Positions 7,896 through 16,382 of a stretch of 64,000 nt of DNA are shown here, piece after piece. Below the pieces are notes generated by a model. The model worked only from the letters and a program-made list of their open reading frames with translations. It was not told the origin of the DNA and searched no databases. Position 1 is the stretch's first letter, and every line of letters starts with the position of its first letter. This stretch comes from Butyricimonas faecalis (GTDB taxonomy: Bacteria > Bacteroidota > Bacteroidia > Bacteroidales > Marinifilaceae). The stretch covers positions 2,976,001-3,040,000 of the forward strand of contig NZ_CP032819.1 in NCBI RefSeq assembly GCF_003991565.1, in the 5' to 3' direction. The translations under genes were made by a program, and so were the position numbers.

Positions 7896-10800
7896 ATGAA
7901 AAAAAATCCACAAACGAAAGTGAGGCAAAAAAGAGTACTCGCATCAGTGAAAACGAAATCACCCCGAAGACGAAGGGAATGGGGACTTATCGTATTACCA
8001 TTCTTGTGTTGTTTACCCCTGCTGTCGAATGCTCATTTTGCAAAGCATCACACGGGAATAAACGAACTTTCCAGATCAGAAAATCCAGGGAATGATACAC
8101 CACAAGCAACCACCGTCATTCGGGGAGTCGTGAAAGACAAAGAGGGGACTCCTTTACCGGGGGTTACGATTTTGATAAAAGGTTCAACAGTCGGAGTATC
8201 CACGGATGTGAAAGGAGAATACGCAATGAACGTGGAGAAACGGGATTCCCTAATCCTGTCATTCTCGTTCGTGGGGATGAAGACGAAAGAGGTAAAATGG
8301 ACCGGCCAACAAACATTGAATATCGTGCTGGAAGAAGATGTGAGCGAAGTTGAGGAAGTGGTGGTTATCGGGTACGGAACAACAACCAAAAAGGATTTGA
8401 CAGGATCGGTGGCAAGTTTTGATTCTCGCATTATTGAAGAGTCAACGGCAACAAGCGTGGCTCACATGATGCAAGGACAAATTCCCGGACTGAGTATTTT
8501 AGCCGGAGACGGATCGCCCGGTAGTCCTGCACGGTTGGAAATTCGAGGAGTTCCTTCTTTAAGCGGGGCCACCTCTCCCCTAATCGTGGTTGATAACGTC
8601 CCCATGACAAGTGATTTCGACATCAACGAGTTGAATCCCGATGACATCCAAAGTATTGACATTTTAAAAGGAGCTTCTTCCGCGGCGATATACGGTTCGA
8701 GAGCCGCCGCCGGGGTCATCATGATTATGACGAAAGGAGGGAAACGTAATCAAAAACCGGTGATCAATTATAGCTATGATTACAGTATAACAAGCCTCGT
8801 TTCCGATGTAAACACGTTGACCACGGACGAGTTCAAAATGCTGGTCATGGAAGCCGTCCGCAATGGAGCAAAAGCAGAAGGATATGACGACATTACCCAA
8901 TATTCCAAATACTCTACATTTGCCGCATCGGATTTCTTTGGAGAGGCAAATACCCCATGGATGAAATATATCATGCGGGATGGTTCCAAACAGCAACACA
9001 AAGTTTCCATTCGAGGGGGTGGAAGTTCATTCGGATATAACGCCTCTTTAGGTTACACGGATGAGTTGGGACAAGTAAAAGGGACAAATTACGAGAGATA
9101 CACGTATGATATCGGTTTCAATGCAGATATCAACAAATGGATTAAAGCCTCCGTGAAAGTTTCCGGAACCCTGTCTGACCGGTTAAGCAATAGTGCAGGC
9201 ATATCCTCTGCAGCAAAAGCCCGTCCTGATATAAAAGCTTACAATGACGACGGATCTCTATATTTACATTCATACCTTTATTCCGGACGTACCTATTATG
9301 TAGTGAATCCGATCATAGAAATGGAAGAAAACACCACGGAAAGCGAAGATCACAATGTAAGACTCACAGGGAATCTGGAGTTTCGAATTTTGCCCGAATT
9401 GACCTTGGTGACCCAATACACGTATCAAACTCGAAAAGGGGAACGCTACGCATACCAGTCCAGCCGTACACAGGCCGGCAGTGGCTACTGGGGAGACCAG
9501 AAAGGTTCCGGAAGAAAGACGCATAGTAAGACTGACAGTAAAGAATTTGAGGCTCGATTGTCATATGTAAAGAGCTTCGGAGAACAACACAAACTGACAG
9601 CCGTTCTGGCAGGGAACTACAATGATGAAGAGTCGGAATACTACTCCTTGTCGATGACCGATTTCCCGGACGACTACGTGCAGAATGCCATATGGCAAGG
9701 AGCTAACCCGTACAAGTACGGGGCGGTGTCTGGGAGTGCCAGCGGGTCGGTACTATTATCTTTCGTGGGAAGGATCGAGTATAAATTCATGGATCGCTAT
9801 TTACTGACCGGGACAATACGTTCGGACGGTTCCTCCAAGTTCTCCCCGAAATACAGATGGGGAACTTTCCCGTCATTTGCCGCGGCGTGGATCGTTTCCG
9901 AAGAGAATTTCTTGAAAAATTCCCACTGGCTATCTTTCTTGAAAATCCGTGCCGGATGGGGAAAAACAGGTAATGGTTGGGTTGGTGAATACGGATGGAG
10001 AACCCTGTATTCTTCTACCGATTACCAGAATATGCCGGCAACAATACCGAGCCAAATCGGGAATAATGAATTAAAATGGGAGTCGACCCAACAATATGAC
10101 CTAGGATTAGATTTCAGCTTTTTGAAGAACCAAAGAATAAGAGGTTCTTTAGGCTTCTACAAGAAAACCACGAAAGGTCTGTTATATCCTTTCACCATGG
10201 CTTTGAGCACCGGAATGGAGTCGACCAGCGTGAATTTCGCTAACATCGAGAACAAGGGGGTAGAGTTTGACATCTCTACCACAATCATCCAGAACAAAAA
10301 TTGGAACTGGTCTCTCGGCTTCAATATCGGGAAAAACAAAAACAAAATTACCGGACTTGACGCAGAATATATCTCTTCCCCCGGACAAACCTACCTAAGC
10401 AACACGGTTATCCGAGAAGGAGAGTCGCTGGGATTGATCTACGGATTTGAAACGGACGGGGTGTTCCGTTCCCAAGCAGAAATTGATTACTATGAATCCC
10501 TAAACCCGGATTATCAATACCAAGAACAGTATTCTTACCGAAAGACCATTCCCGGAGACTTGAAGTTTGTTGATCAAGATGGTGACGGTCGAGTAAATAA
10601 AGTGTACGGGAACCATGAAGACAAAATCGTGCTAGGATGCTCCCGCCCCGATTTTGAAGGAGGATTCAACACCCGTTTAAGCTGGAAAGGGCTCACCCTA
10701 AGCGTGCAGGGGACATTCAGTTACGGGGCACAAAAAGCATGGACAGCAGAGGCCAACCAATTCTGTTTTGCCTCCACGGGAACGGCAAACGTGCTGGACG

Positions 10801-11150
10801 TTGCTCTGAAACGCTGGACTCCGGAAAATCCAACTAGCAATTACCCATGCGTGCGCTTGGATTTCTACAACAATGATTTCACCGACTTCTCGGTGTATAA
10901 TGCCTCGTATCTCAAAATACAAAATGTAAACTTAGAGTACAGGTTTCCCAAACATATCGTGGAGAAAACAAAGATATTCGAAAATATCAGCATTTTCGCT
11001 TCCGCAAATAACGTATGTACTTTCACGTCTTACCCCGGCCCTTCGCCCGAATCGTGGAGCAGTGATGCCATTCGAGGAGCCTCAATCGACACGGAAGCTT
11101 ATCCCAAGACCAGAACATTCAATTTCGGAGTGAAAGTAACCATTAAATGA
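7896..11150 (+). CDS. SusC/RagA-type TonB-dependent outer-membrane receptor
   Basis: A 1084-residue outer-membrane transporter that works with a SusD lipoprotein to import oligomers using TonB energy. An unusually long basic N-terminus (SPRRRREWGL) precedes the hydrophobic signal segment ending near SNAHFA. Residues about 75-155 form the carboxypeptidase-regulatory-like domain (GVVKDKEGTPLPGVTI). The family signature EEVVVIGYGT precedes the plug domain (GQIPGLSI, RGVPSLSGATSPLIVVDNV), followed by a long beta-barrel. It lacks an STN domain, so it is not expected to signal through a FecR anti-sigma factor. Its stop overlaps the ATG at 11147. Substrate is unknown; no glycoside hydrolase is in the operon. 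Confidence 0.95.
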   Translation: MKKNPQTKVRQKRVLASVKTKSPRRRREWGLIVLPFLCCLPLLSNAHFAKHHTGINELSRSENPGNDTPQATTVIRGVVKDKEGTPLPGVTILIKGSTVGVSTDVKGEYAMNVEKRDSLILSFSFVGMKTKEVKWTGQQTLNIVLEEDVSEVEEVVVIGYGTTTKKDLTGSVASFDSRIIEESTATSVAHMMQGQIPGLSILAGDGSPGSPARLEIRGVPSLSGATSPLIVVDNVPMTSDFDINELNPDDIQSIDILKGASSAAIYGSRAAAGVIMIMTKGGKRNQKPVINYSYDYSITSLVSDVNTLTTDEFKMLVMEAVRNGAKAEGYDDITQYSKYSTFAASDFFGEANTPWMKYIMRDGSKQQHKVSIRGGGSSFGYNASLGYTDELGQVKGTNYERYTYDIGFNADINKWIKASVKVSGTLSDRLSNSAGISSAAKARPDIKAYNDDGSLYLHSYLYSGRTYYVVNPIIEMEENTTESEDHNVRLTGNLEFRILPELTLVTQYTYQTRKGERYAYQSSRTQAGSGYWGDQKGSGRKTHSKTDSKEFEARLSYVKSFGEQHKLTAVLAGNYNDEESEYYSLSMTDFPDDYVQNAIWQGANPYKYGAVSGSASGSVLLSFVGRIEYKFMDRYLLTGTIRSDGSSKFSPKYRWGTFPSFAAAWIVSEENFLKNSHWLSFLKIRAGWGKTGNGWVGEYGWRTLYSSTDYQNMPATIPSQIGNNELKWESTQQYDLGLDFSFLKNQRIRGSLGFYKKTTKGLLYPFTMALSTGMESTSVNFANIENKGVEFDISTTIIQNKNWNWSLGFNIGKNKNKITGLDAEYISSPGQTYLSNTVIREGESLGLIYGFETDGVFRSQAEIDYYESLNPDYQYQEQYSYRKTIPGDLKFVDQDGDGRVNKVYGNHEDKIVLGCSRPDFEGGFNTRLSWKGLTLSVQGTFSYGAQKAWTAEANQFCFASTGTANVLDVALKRWTPENPTSNYPCVRLDFYNNDFTDFSVYNASYLKIQNVNLEYRFPKHIVEKTKIFENISIFASANNVCTFTSYPGPSPESWSSDAIRGASIDTEAYPKTRTFNFGVKVTIK

Positions 11151-11158
11151 TTATAATT

Positions 11159-12568
11159 ATGAACAAGATATTTTTATATAGCCTATTGTTTCTTCTTTCA
11201 ATAACAGGATGTGACAGCATGTTCGATGACGAACTTCCCCCTCATGATCTGGTCGGGGAAAATGCGATCACGAACGAGACCTCCGCAGAAACAGCGTTAA
11301 ATGGCATCTTCTCGAATTTACAGGGATACGGAACGATGAGCGCATATTACATCTGTGACAACGAGTACCGCACGGGACTGTTAAACGGAACTTACCGGGG
11401 TACATTCGAAACGGACGGTTTGTTAGGTTTCAAATTGACCGAAGAATATTCATACGTTGCCGATCCTTGGAAATTAGCTTACAAAATGGTAAACGCCGCG
11501 AATAATTTCATCTATTACGTGGAAAAATTATCCGAAAGCCTATTCGGAGAGAACCGGAAAACAGAAATGCTGGCAGAAGCCAAATTCGCCCGTGCGTTCG
11601 GACACGCATTCCTACTAAGGAAATACGGATACTTCTGGGATATAAACAGTCCTCTCGGCCCGATCATTCGTCTGGAACCTTCATCCATCTCGAATAATAG
11701 CATGGGACGTAGTTCCGTGAAAGAGAGTTATGAAAAAATATTCGAAGACCTGGATTACGCGATACAGTACGGTCCCCGTTTTTATTCCAAATACCGTTCC
11801 TGCGCGACAACTGCCAAAGCTTTTAAAGCAGATATCTTAATGAATCGAGGAGAAGAAGGAGACTACACGGAAGCAATACGATTGGCAAATGAAGTGATTG
11901 CCAGTGATGAATTCGGATTGGAAGACAAATATGAAGATATTTTTAACAAGGGGTACTCTTCAAAAGAATTGATGTTCACACGACACATCAAGACACCGCC
12001 TACAATGGATGATAACGTGGGTAGCTTGTTCAAGATGTTCGGTGGTGCAACCTATAAACCGACAGAGATGTATTTCGAAATTCTGACCCCAGACGATAAA
12101 CGTTACGAAGCTACTTTCGATTCCGTGATGCTCGGTAACGGAACGGCAGCACGAAAAACACAGGTGTGGAAGAAACATTACGTCACATCCGGCGATTGCC
12201 CGATGTATTATATGCGCGTGGCCCAGATGTACTTGATCAAGGCTGAGGCAATGGCTCGCACGAATGCCACTATAAAGGACTGTCTGGACGTGCTGAATGT
12301 TCTACGCCTTCGTTCCGGTAACACGACTTTTGATGTAGCCGATTACAGTACCCTGTCAGACGTGCTGGAAGAGGTTTTCCGGGAGAACGTACGGGAAATC
12401 GGGATGGAAAACGGAGCTATATTCTATCTCTCCGTGAGATATACCGAAGGAAACCGCCGAAAATTAAAAGATATGAACCCGAATTTTGAGAATGACGACC
12501 AACTGTGTTTCCCCATTCCCAAAGCCGAATTGGAACATAATTTCGTAGTAGAGCAAAAACCTTTATAA
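11159..12568 (+). CDS. SusD/RagB-type substrate-binding lipoprotein
   Basis: A 469-residue surface lipoprotein forming the lid of the SusC transporter. The start at 11159 gives MNKIFLYSLLFLLSITGC with a clear lipobox; an in-frame ATG at 11147, overlapping the susC stop (ATGA), would add four residues and is also possible. The SusD helical scaffold is visible: an N-terminal segment after the Cys (DELPPHDLVGENAITNETSA), TPR-like helices, and the C-terminal part VAQMYLIKAEAMAR with ENVREIGMENGAIFY. Binding specificity cannot be read from the sequence. Confidence 0.93.
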   Translation: MNKIFLYSLLFLLSITGCDSMFDDELPPHDLVGENAITNETSAETALNGIFSNLQGYGTMSAYYICDNEYRTGLLNGTYRGTFETDGLLGFKLTEEYSYVADPWKLAYKMVNAANNFIYYVEKLSESLFGENRKTEMLAEAKFARAFGHAFLLRKYGYFWDINSPLGPIIRLEPSSISNNSMGRSSVKESYEKIFEDLDYAIQYGPRFYSKYRSCATTAKAFKADILMNRGEEGDYTEAIRLANEVIASDEFGLEDKYEDIFNKGYSSKELMFTRHIKTPPTMDDNVGSLFKMFGGATYKPTEMYFEILTPDDKRYEATFDSVMLGNGTAARKTQVWKKHYVTSGDCPMYYMRVAQMYLIKAEAMARTNATIKDCLDVLNVLRLRSGNTTFDVADYSTLSDVLEEVFRENVREIGMENGAIFYLSVRYTEGNRRKLKDMNPNFENDDQLCFPIPKAELEHNFVVEQKPL

Positions 12569-12579
12569 TACCAGACCAT

Positions 12580-13518
12580 ATGATGAAAATGAATATATTG
12601 AAAAACGGATTCCAAGCATTAATTATTGTATCATTGATGGCTGCCTGTTCACTCGGTGAGGTGCTGGAACCTTCCGATGGAGTGAATATGGCGTTAATGG
12701 AAACAGTCGACACCGTCGTCGCCATACCGGGAGACACGATAAGTTTCAAATTTATAGCGTCAACCAACGGGGCAACTTTACGTCGTATTGAAATCGTGGA
12801 AAAAAGCCATAATTTCAATGAATTGAAGGACTCCATCCGATTCGCATTAGTGGATGAAACACTGGAACTGACGGTGGACGAAGAGGGGTATTTATCTCGT
12901 CCCGTCTCGACTGTGATGATGATTTATCCCGTTATCGTACCTAACGACAAAGCCATCGTGGGAGAAGTACTTAGCATGACTTTCAAAGCGCATAATGACA
13001 AGGGGAAATCCGGAAGTATAAAATCCTCATTCAAGATCGTGAACTATATTCGAAACACGAGTTGGTTATGGCTGTACAAACTTGCCGGAAAAATACAAGG
13101 AAGTATGTTTTTTAATCCCGCAAAATACAAGGTCTATTCAAACAGCAGTTTCGGAACTCATAAAGATGAAATAGACGTGGCGGCTTACACGGCAAACGAC
13201 GGGAAGCACTACTTCCTGAATCCGGCCGACAAGGAAACGCAAACCCTGTTCGTGACAGATGGCATGGAGTATGACGCCTCAACCATGAGAACTACAAAAT
13301 TCATTTCATTGGATCATGTCAATTTTGACCTTGCCGGAGATACGGAGCTGGAACAGATGGACTTCTCGAAAGCCGTGAATAAAATCGAAGTGATCACCGG
13401 AAGCGTCGTCGGTTTCGAGAACCAAGATGGGCGACGGGGAATAATGAACGTGAAAATATCATCGTCCATCTACCCGACGATCCAATGCAAATTTCAAGCG
13501 GTAGCTAAAAAACAATAA
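12580..13518 (+). CDS. SusCD-associated lipoprotein of unknown function
   Basis: A 312-residue predicted lipoprotein with signal ALIIVSLMAAC and lipobox Cys at about residue 23. It begins 11 nt after the susD stop, so it belongs to the same operon. The body is beta-rich with an early Ig-like section (VAIPGDTISFKFIASTNGAT) and no enzyme motif. Position and type fit a surface ligand-binding accessory protein, as DUF4466-like proteins do in other Sus loci, but I cannot assign the family firmly. The operon then ends in the repeat element at 13540-13691, whose long hairpin and T-run could terminate transcription. Confidence 0.75.
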   Translation: MMKMNILKNGFQALIIVSLMAACSLGEVLEPSDGVNMALMETVDTVVAIPGDTISFKFIASTNGATLRRIEIVEKSHNFNELKDSIRFALVDETLELTVDEEGYLSRPVSTVMMIYPVIVPNDKAIVGEVLSMTFKAHNDKGKSGSIKSSFKIVNYIRNTSWLWLYKLAGKIQGSMFFNPAKYKVYSNSSFGTHKDEIDVAAYTANDGKHYFLNPADKETQTLFVTDGMEYDASTMRTTKFISLDHVNFDLAGDTELEQMDFSKAVNKIEVITGSVVGFENQDGRRGIMNVKISSSIYPTIQCKFQAVAKKQ

Positions 13519-13539
13519 TGGTTTAAATGAAAAGAAGGG

Positions 13540-13691
13540 AAACTGTTTAACAAGTCTATTTTTAACGACTACCTCCCCTAACCCCTCCTTACACAGGAGG
13601 GGGAACCTCTTGGCAATCACCCCTCCCCCTATGCAAGAGGGAATTGGAGGGGGTAGTTTGTTGATGTCGGATAAGACCTGTTAGACAGTCT
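13540..13691. repeat. dispersed GC-rich repeat, copy B, with imperfect 18-bp terminal inverted repeats
   Basis: The outer arms at 13540-13557 and 13674-13691 match at 15 of 18 positions when one is inverted (AACTGTTTAACAAGTCT versus AGACCTGTTAGACAGTCT). The interior has the C-rich and G-rich hairpin blocks shared with the other copies (CTACCTCCCC to GGAGGGGGTAG). A TCTCTTTTTT run follows, so it may double as the terminator of the SusCD operon. Confidence 0.65.
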
Positions 13692-13805
13692 CTCTTTTTT
13701 GTACAATTCCCTTCAAATCTCGAAAAACTTCAACAGTTTATATAAACACCACTCGTACGTGTTCAAAATTCGTATAAACAGCCTGTTTTAAATCCGAAAA
13801 TAGCC

Positions 13806-13893
13806 ACAATCGATTGTCACACATGATAAAATTGTTTTTTATGCGATTTCTTGTCGATTAATCGACTTATTTGTGATATTTTATATAATTTTG
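13806..13893 (+). promoter_or_regulatory. fimbrial operon promoter with two palindromes
   Basis: The -7 box TAATTTTG at 13886-13893 is a perfect TAnnTTTG, 50 nt before the ATG at 13943. Upstream are two perfect palindromes, ACAATCGATTGT (13806-13817) and GTCGATTAATCGAC (13853-13866), which share the TCGAT core. The second covers the expected -33 region, so both are candidate operators. Confidence 0.5.
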
Positions 13894-13942
13894 TGACGAT
13901 AATTGTTTCTCTTGCAAAGAGAGTTGTTTAAAAGTTTGATTT

Positions 13943-15214
13943 ATGCATGTCGAAAGATATTGTATAATATTGATTTTCTTGCTGTTTTACACGAACATAG
14001 CACGTTCGCAAAAGCAACGCACGGAAATTAGCATTAATTTCCGCACGAACAGCATAGTGATTGATTCCACCTACTCTGATAACGCCGCCCGTATGCGGGG
14101 AATCATAACAACCCTGCAGAATATCAAGCAGGATAGTACGGTAAACATCGTTGAGGTTTCTTTCTGCGGGGCTGCCTCCCCGGAAGGCAGTTACGAGCTT
14201 AACCGCAAACTGGCACGAGGACGTCTCACGTCTCTCGAAAAATTTGTACGCCGAGATATCAACATACCCGACAGCATCATCACCCGAAACGACAGCTATA
14301 TTCCTTGGGACTACTTGAAATCACAGGTAGAAAATTCAGACCTGCAAAACAAAGATGAGATAATCTTCATACTGGAAGAAGAGGCCCGATTAGTAGATTA
14401 CCATCATACGGGGACGAACATTGACAACCGTATTGTCAAACTGAAACAACTGGATAACGGCAAAGTATGGCAACAGATGAACAAACTCTTTTTCGGGCAG
14501 ATGCGGAACGCTTACGTGGTAATTATCACTTACAAAAAAAAGATGTCGCCCGTTCAAGAACCGGGGAACCTACCCGACACGACGATTGTCGAACCAGAAC
14601 CGGTCGTTGATATCGTAGAAGTCGTGCCCGACACCGTAATGACAGTGGAACCCATCACTCCCGAAGCGGAGGAATGGACGCATCACCTGCATTTGAAAAC
14701 CAACGCGCTTGGTTGGGGACTGGCTACCGCCAATGTTGCCGTCGAAGTGGACTTGGCAAAGCATTGGTCGTTCACGTTCCCCGTCTATTACTCGACATGG
14801 AACTATTTCAAATCCAGCATCAAATTTCGCACATTCGCTATTCAGCCGGAGTTCCGTTACTGGCTGTCGATGCATAACGACGGCCTCTTTGCCGGAGCAC
14901 ATCTCGGATTGATGTATTACAACTTCGCCATCAACGGCGATTACCGTTATCAAGACCATAACCGCAGAAGCCCTGCCATCGGTGGCGGTGTGAGCGTCGG
15001 TTATCGCCTGCCTATCAGCAGGAACAACCGCTGGCGGATGGAGTTCTCGCTCGGAGCCGGTGTGTATTCGCTACATTACGACAAATTCCACAACACCCCG
15101 CGCACGAAAGACGGACTGTTGGTGGAGAGCGTGAAGAAAACCTACTGGGGTATCGACCAGGCGGCGGTGTCGTTCTCGTACGCGTTTGATCTGAAAAGGA
15201 AAGGAGGCAGATAA
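13943..15214 (+). CDS. DUF3575-type outer-membrane protein with OmpA-like N-terminal domain
   Basis: A 423-residue protein with signal sequence YCIILIFLLFYTNIARS. Residues about 28-200 resemble an OmpA-like peptidoglycan-interacting fold (INFRTNSIVIDSTYSDN, then EVSFCGAASPEGSYELNRKLARGR). A Pro/Glu/Val linker follows (about 205-245), then a beta-barrel-like DUF3575 region (LKTNALGWGLATANVAVEVDL to AVSFSYAFDLKRK). Proteins of this type head Mfa-type fimbrial operons in Bacteroidales. It overlaps the next ORF by one base (TAATG). A role as outer-membrane assembly or anchoring component is inferred from context. Confidence 0.85.
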   Translation: MHVERYCIILIFLLFYTNIARSQKQRTEISINFRTNSIVIDSTYSDNAARMRGIITTLQNIKQDSTVNIVEVSFCGAASPEGSYELNRKLARGRLTSLEKFVRRDINIPDSIITRNDSYIPWDYLKSQVENSDLQNKDEIIFILEEEARLVDYHHTGTNIDNRIVKLKQLDNGKVWQQMNKLFFGQMRNAYVVIITYKKKMSPVQEPGNLPDTTIVEPEPVVDIVEVVPDTVMTVEPITPEAEEWTHHLHLKTNALGWGLATANVAVEVDLAKHWSFTFPVYYSTWNYFKSSIKFRTFAIQPEFRYWLSMHNDGLFAGAHLGLMYYNFAINGDYRYQDHNRRSPAIGGGVSVGYRLPISRNNRWRMEFSLGAGVYSLHYDKFHNTPRTKDGLLVESVKKTYWGIDQAAVSFSYAFDLKRKGGR

Positions 15215-16266
15215 TGAGAAAATTGTTATACCATATATGGATGCCGTTGGTATTTCTGATTGCTTGTAACGTACACGAATGGCCCGACACACCCGAAAAT
15301 GTTACGTTCCGTTTGAAGTTGAGCTATGAAAAAAACATGACCGTATGGGAACACCTATACGATGGCACGGGTGTAACCGAGCAGGGATTAGGCGACACGT
15401 ACGACAACAGCCGGGAACTCGGCAAAATACGCTACATCATACGTGCCTATCCCGTTTCGGAAAAACAACGCGCCACGCGGGAATACTCGCGGGAGTTCGT
15501 GATCACAAAAGACATCACGGAGGGTTACGACCACGAGGTAATGCTTGACCTCACTCCGGGCGACTATCATATCATGGTATGGTCGGATTTATTGGAAGAT
15601 GAAAATAAATACCCGCACCACGCTGCCGACGACTTTGCCGGCATCACGCTTCAAGGCGACCATGAGGGAAACAACGATTACCTTGACGGTTTTCGTGGAA
15701 CAGGCCAAATCTCCTTGGTTGCAGATATCGCGGAAGATATTCCTAATACGCTTGAAATCCCGATGCAACGTCCGCTTGCCAAATTCGAGGTCATCACAAA
15801 CGATCTCGCGGAATTCATCGAAAAAGAGGTTTCCCGTACCACAGCAAAAAGTAACGGTACGAAATCCGTACCGGAGAACCCGGCTTCGAGGGTGAATCTC
15901 GAAGACTATAGAATCGTGTTCCACTATGTCGGTTTCATGCCCGACACATACAGTATGTTCACGGACAAGCCGGTGGATTCCTCCACGGGGGTGACGTTCT
16001 CATCGGCTTTGAAGGTATTGAACAACAGGGAAGCTTCCCTGGGATTCGACTATGTATTCGTGAACGGCAAAGAATCAGCGGTAACCATACAGATCGGGAT
16101 TCTCGATAAGGAAGGCACGCAACTCTCCCTTACCCAACCGATAGAGGTGCCGTTAAAAAGAAACCACCACACCATTCTGCGGGGTAAGTTTCTGATGTCG
16201 GAAGCCTCGGGAGGCGTGATCATCAATCCAGACTTCGACGGGGATTATAACTTGGTTTTTCCATAA
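15214..16266 (+). CDS. FimB/Mfa2-like fimbrial anchor lipoprotein
   Basis: A 350-residue lipoprotein (MRKLLYHIWMPLVFLIAC). Two beta-sandwich domains typical of FimB/Mfa2 are suggested: an early strand with RYIIRAYPVSEKQ, a DLTPGDYHIMVWSDL motif (the usual PGxYxxxxW(A/S)D signature), a TGQISL / IPMQRPLAKFEVITND segment, and a C-terminal domain ending NPDFDGDYNLVFP. In the known systems this subunit caps or anchors the fimbria and ends polymer growth. It is translationally coupled to the gene before it and followed by two fimbrillin-like lipoproteins. Confidence 0.85.
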   Translation: MRKLLYHIWMPLVFLIACNVHEWPDTPENVTFRLKLSYEKNMTVWEHLYDGTGVTEQGLGDTYDNSRELGKIRYIIRAYPVSEKQRATREYSREFVITKDITEGYDHEVMLDLTPGDYHIMVWSDLLEDENKYPHHAADDFAGITLQGDHEGNNDYLDGFRGTGQISLVADIAEDIPNTLEIPMQRPLAKFEVITNDLAEFIEKEVSRTTAKSNGTKSVPENPASRVNLEDYRIVFHYVGFMPDTYSMFTDKPVDSSTGVTFSSALKVLNNREASLGFDYVFVNGKESAVTIQIGILDKEGTQLSLTQPIEVPLKRNHHTILRGKFLMSEASGGVIINPDFDGDYNLVFP

Positions 16267-16382
16267 TAAAAATACTGACCATGGAAAAAGTAAAACACAC
16301 GGGAAAGCGGGAACAACTCCAAGCTTTCATCCTGCAATTGACAAGAAATAACTTAATTTTTAATCAACAAAAAAATACAAAC

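Noticed and set aside
13806..13920. Invertible promoter for the fimbrial operon
   Set aside because: Phase-variable Bacteroidales promoters need a longer inverted repeat pair around the promoter. Only short GTCACA/TGTGAC matches are present here.
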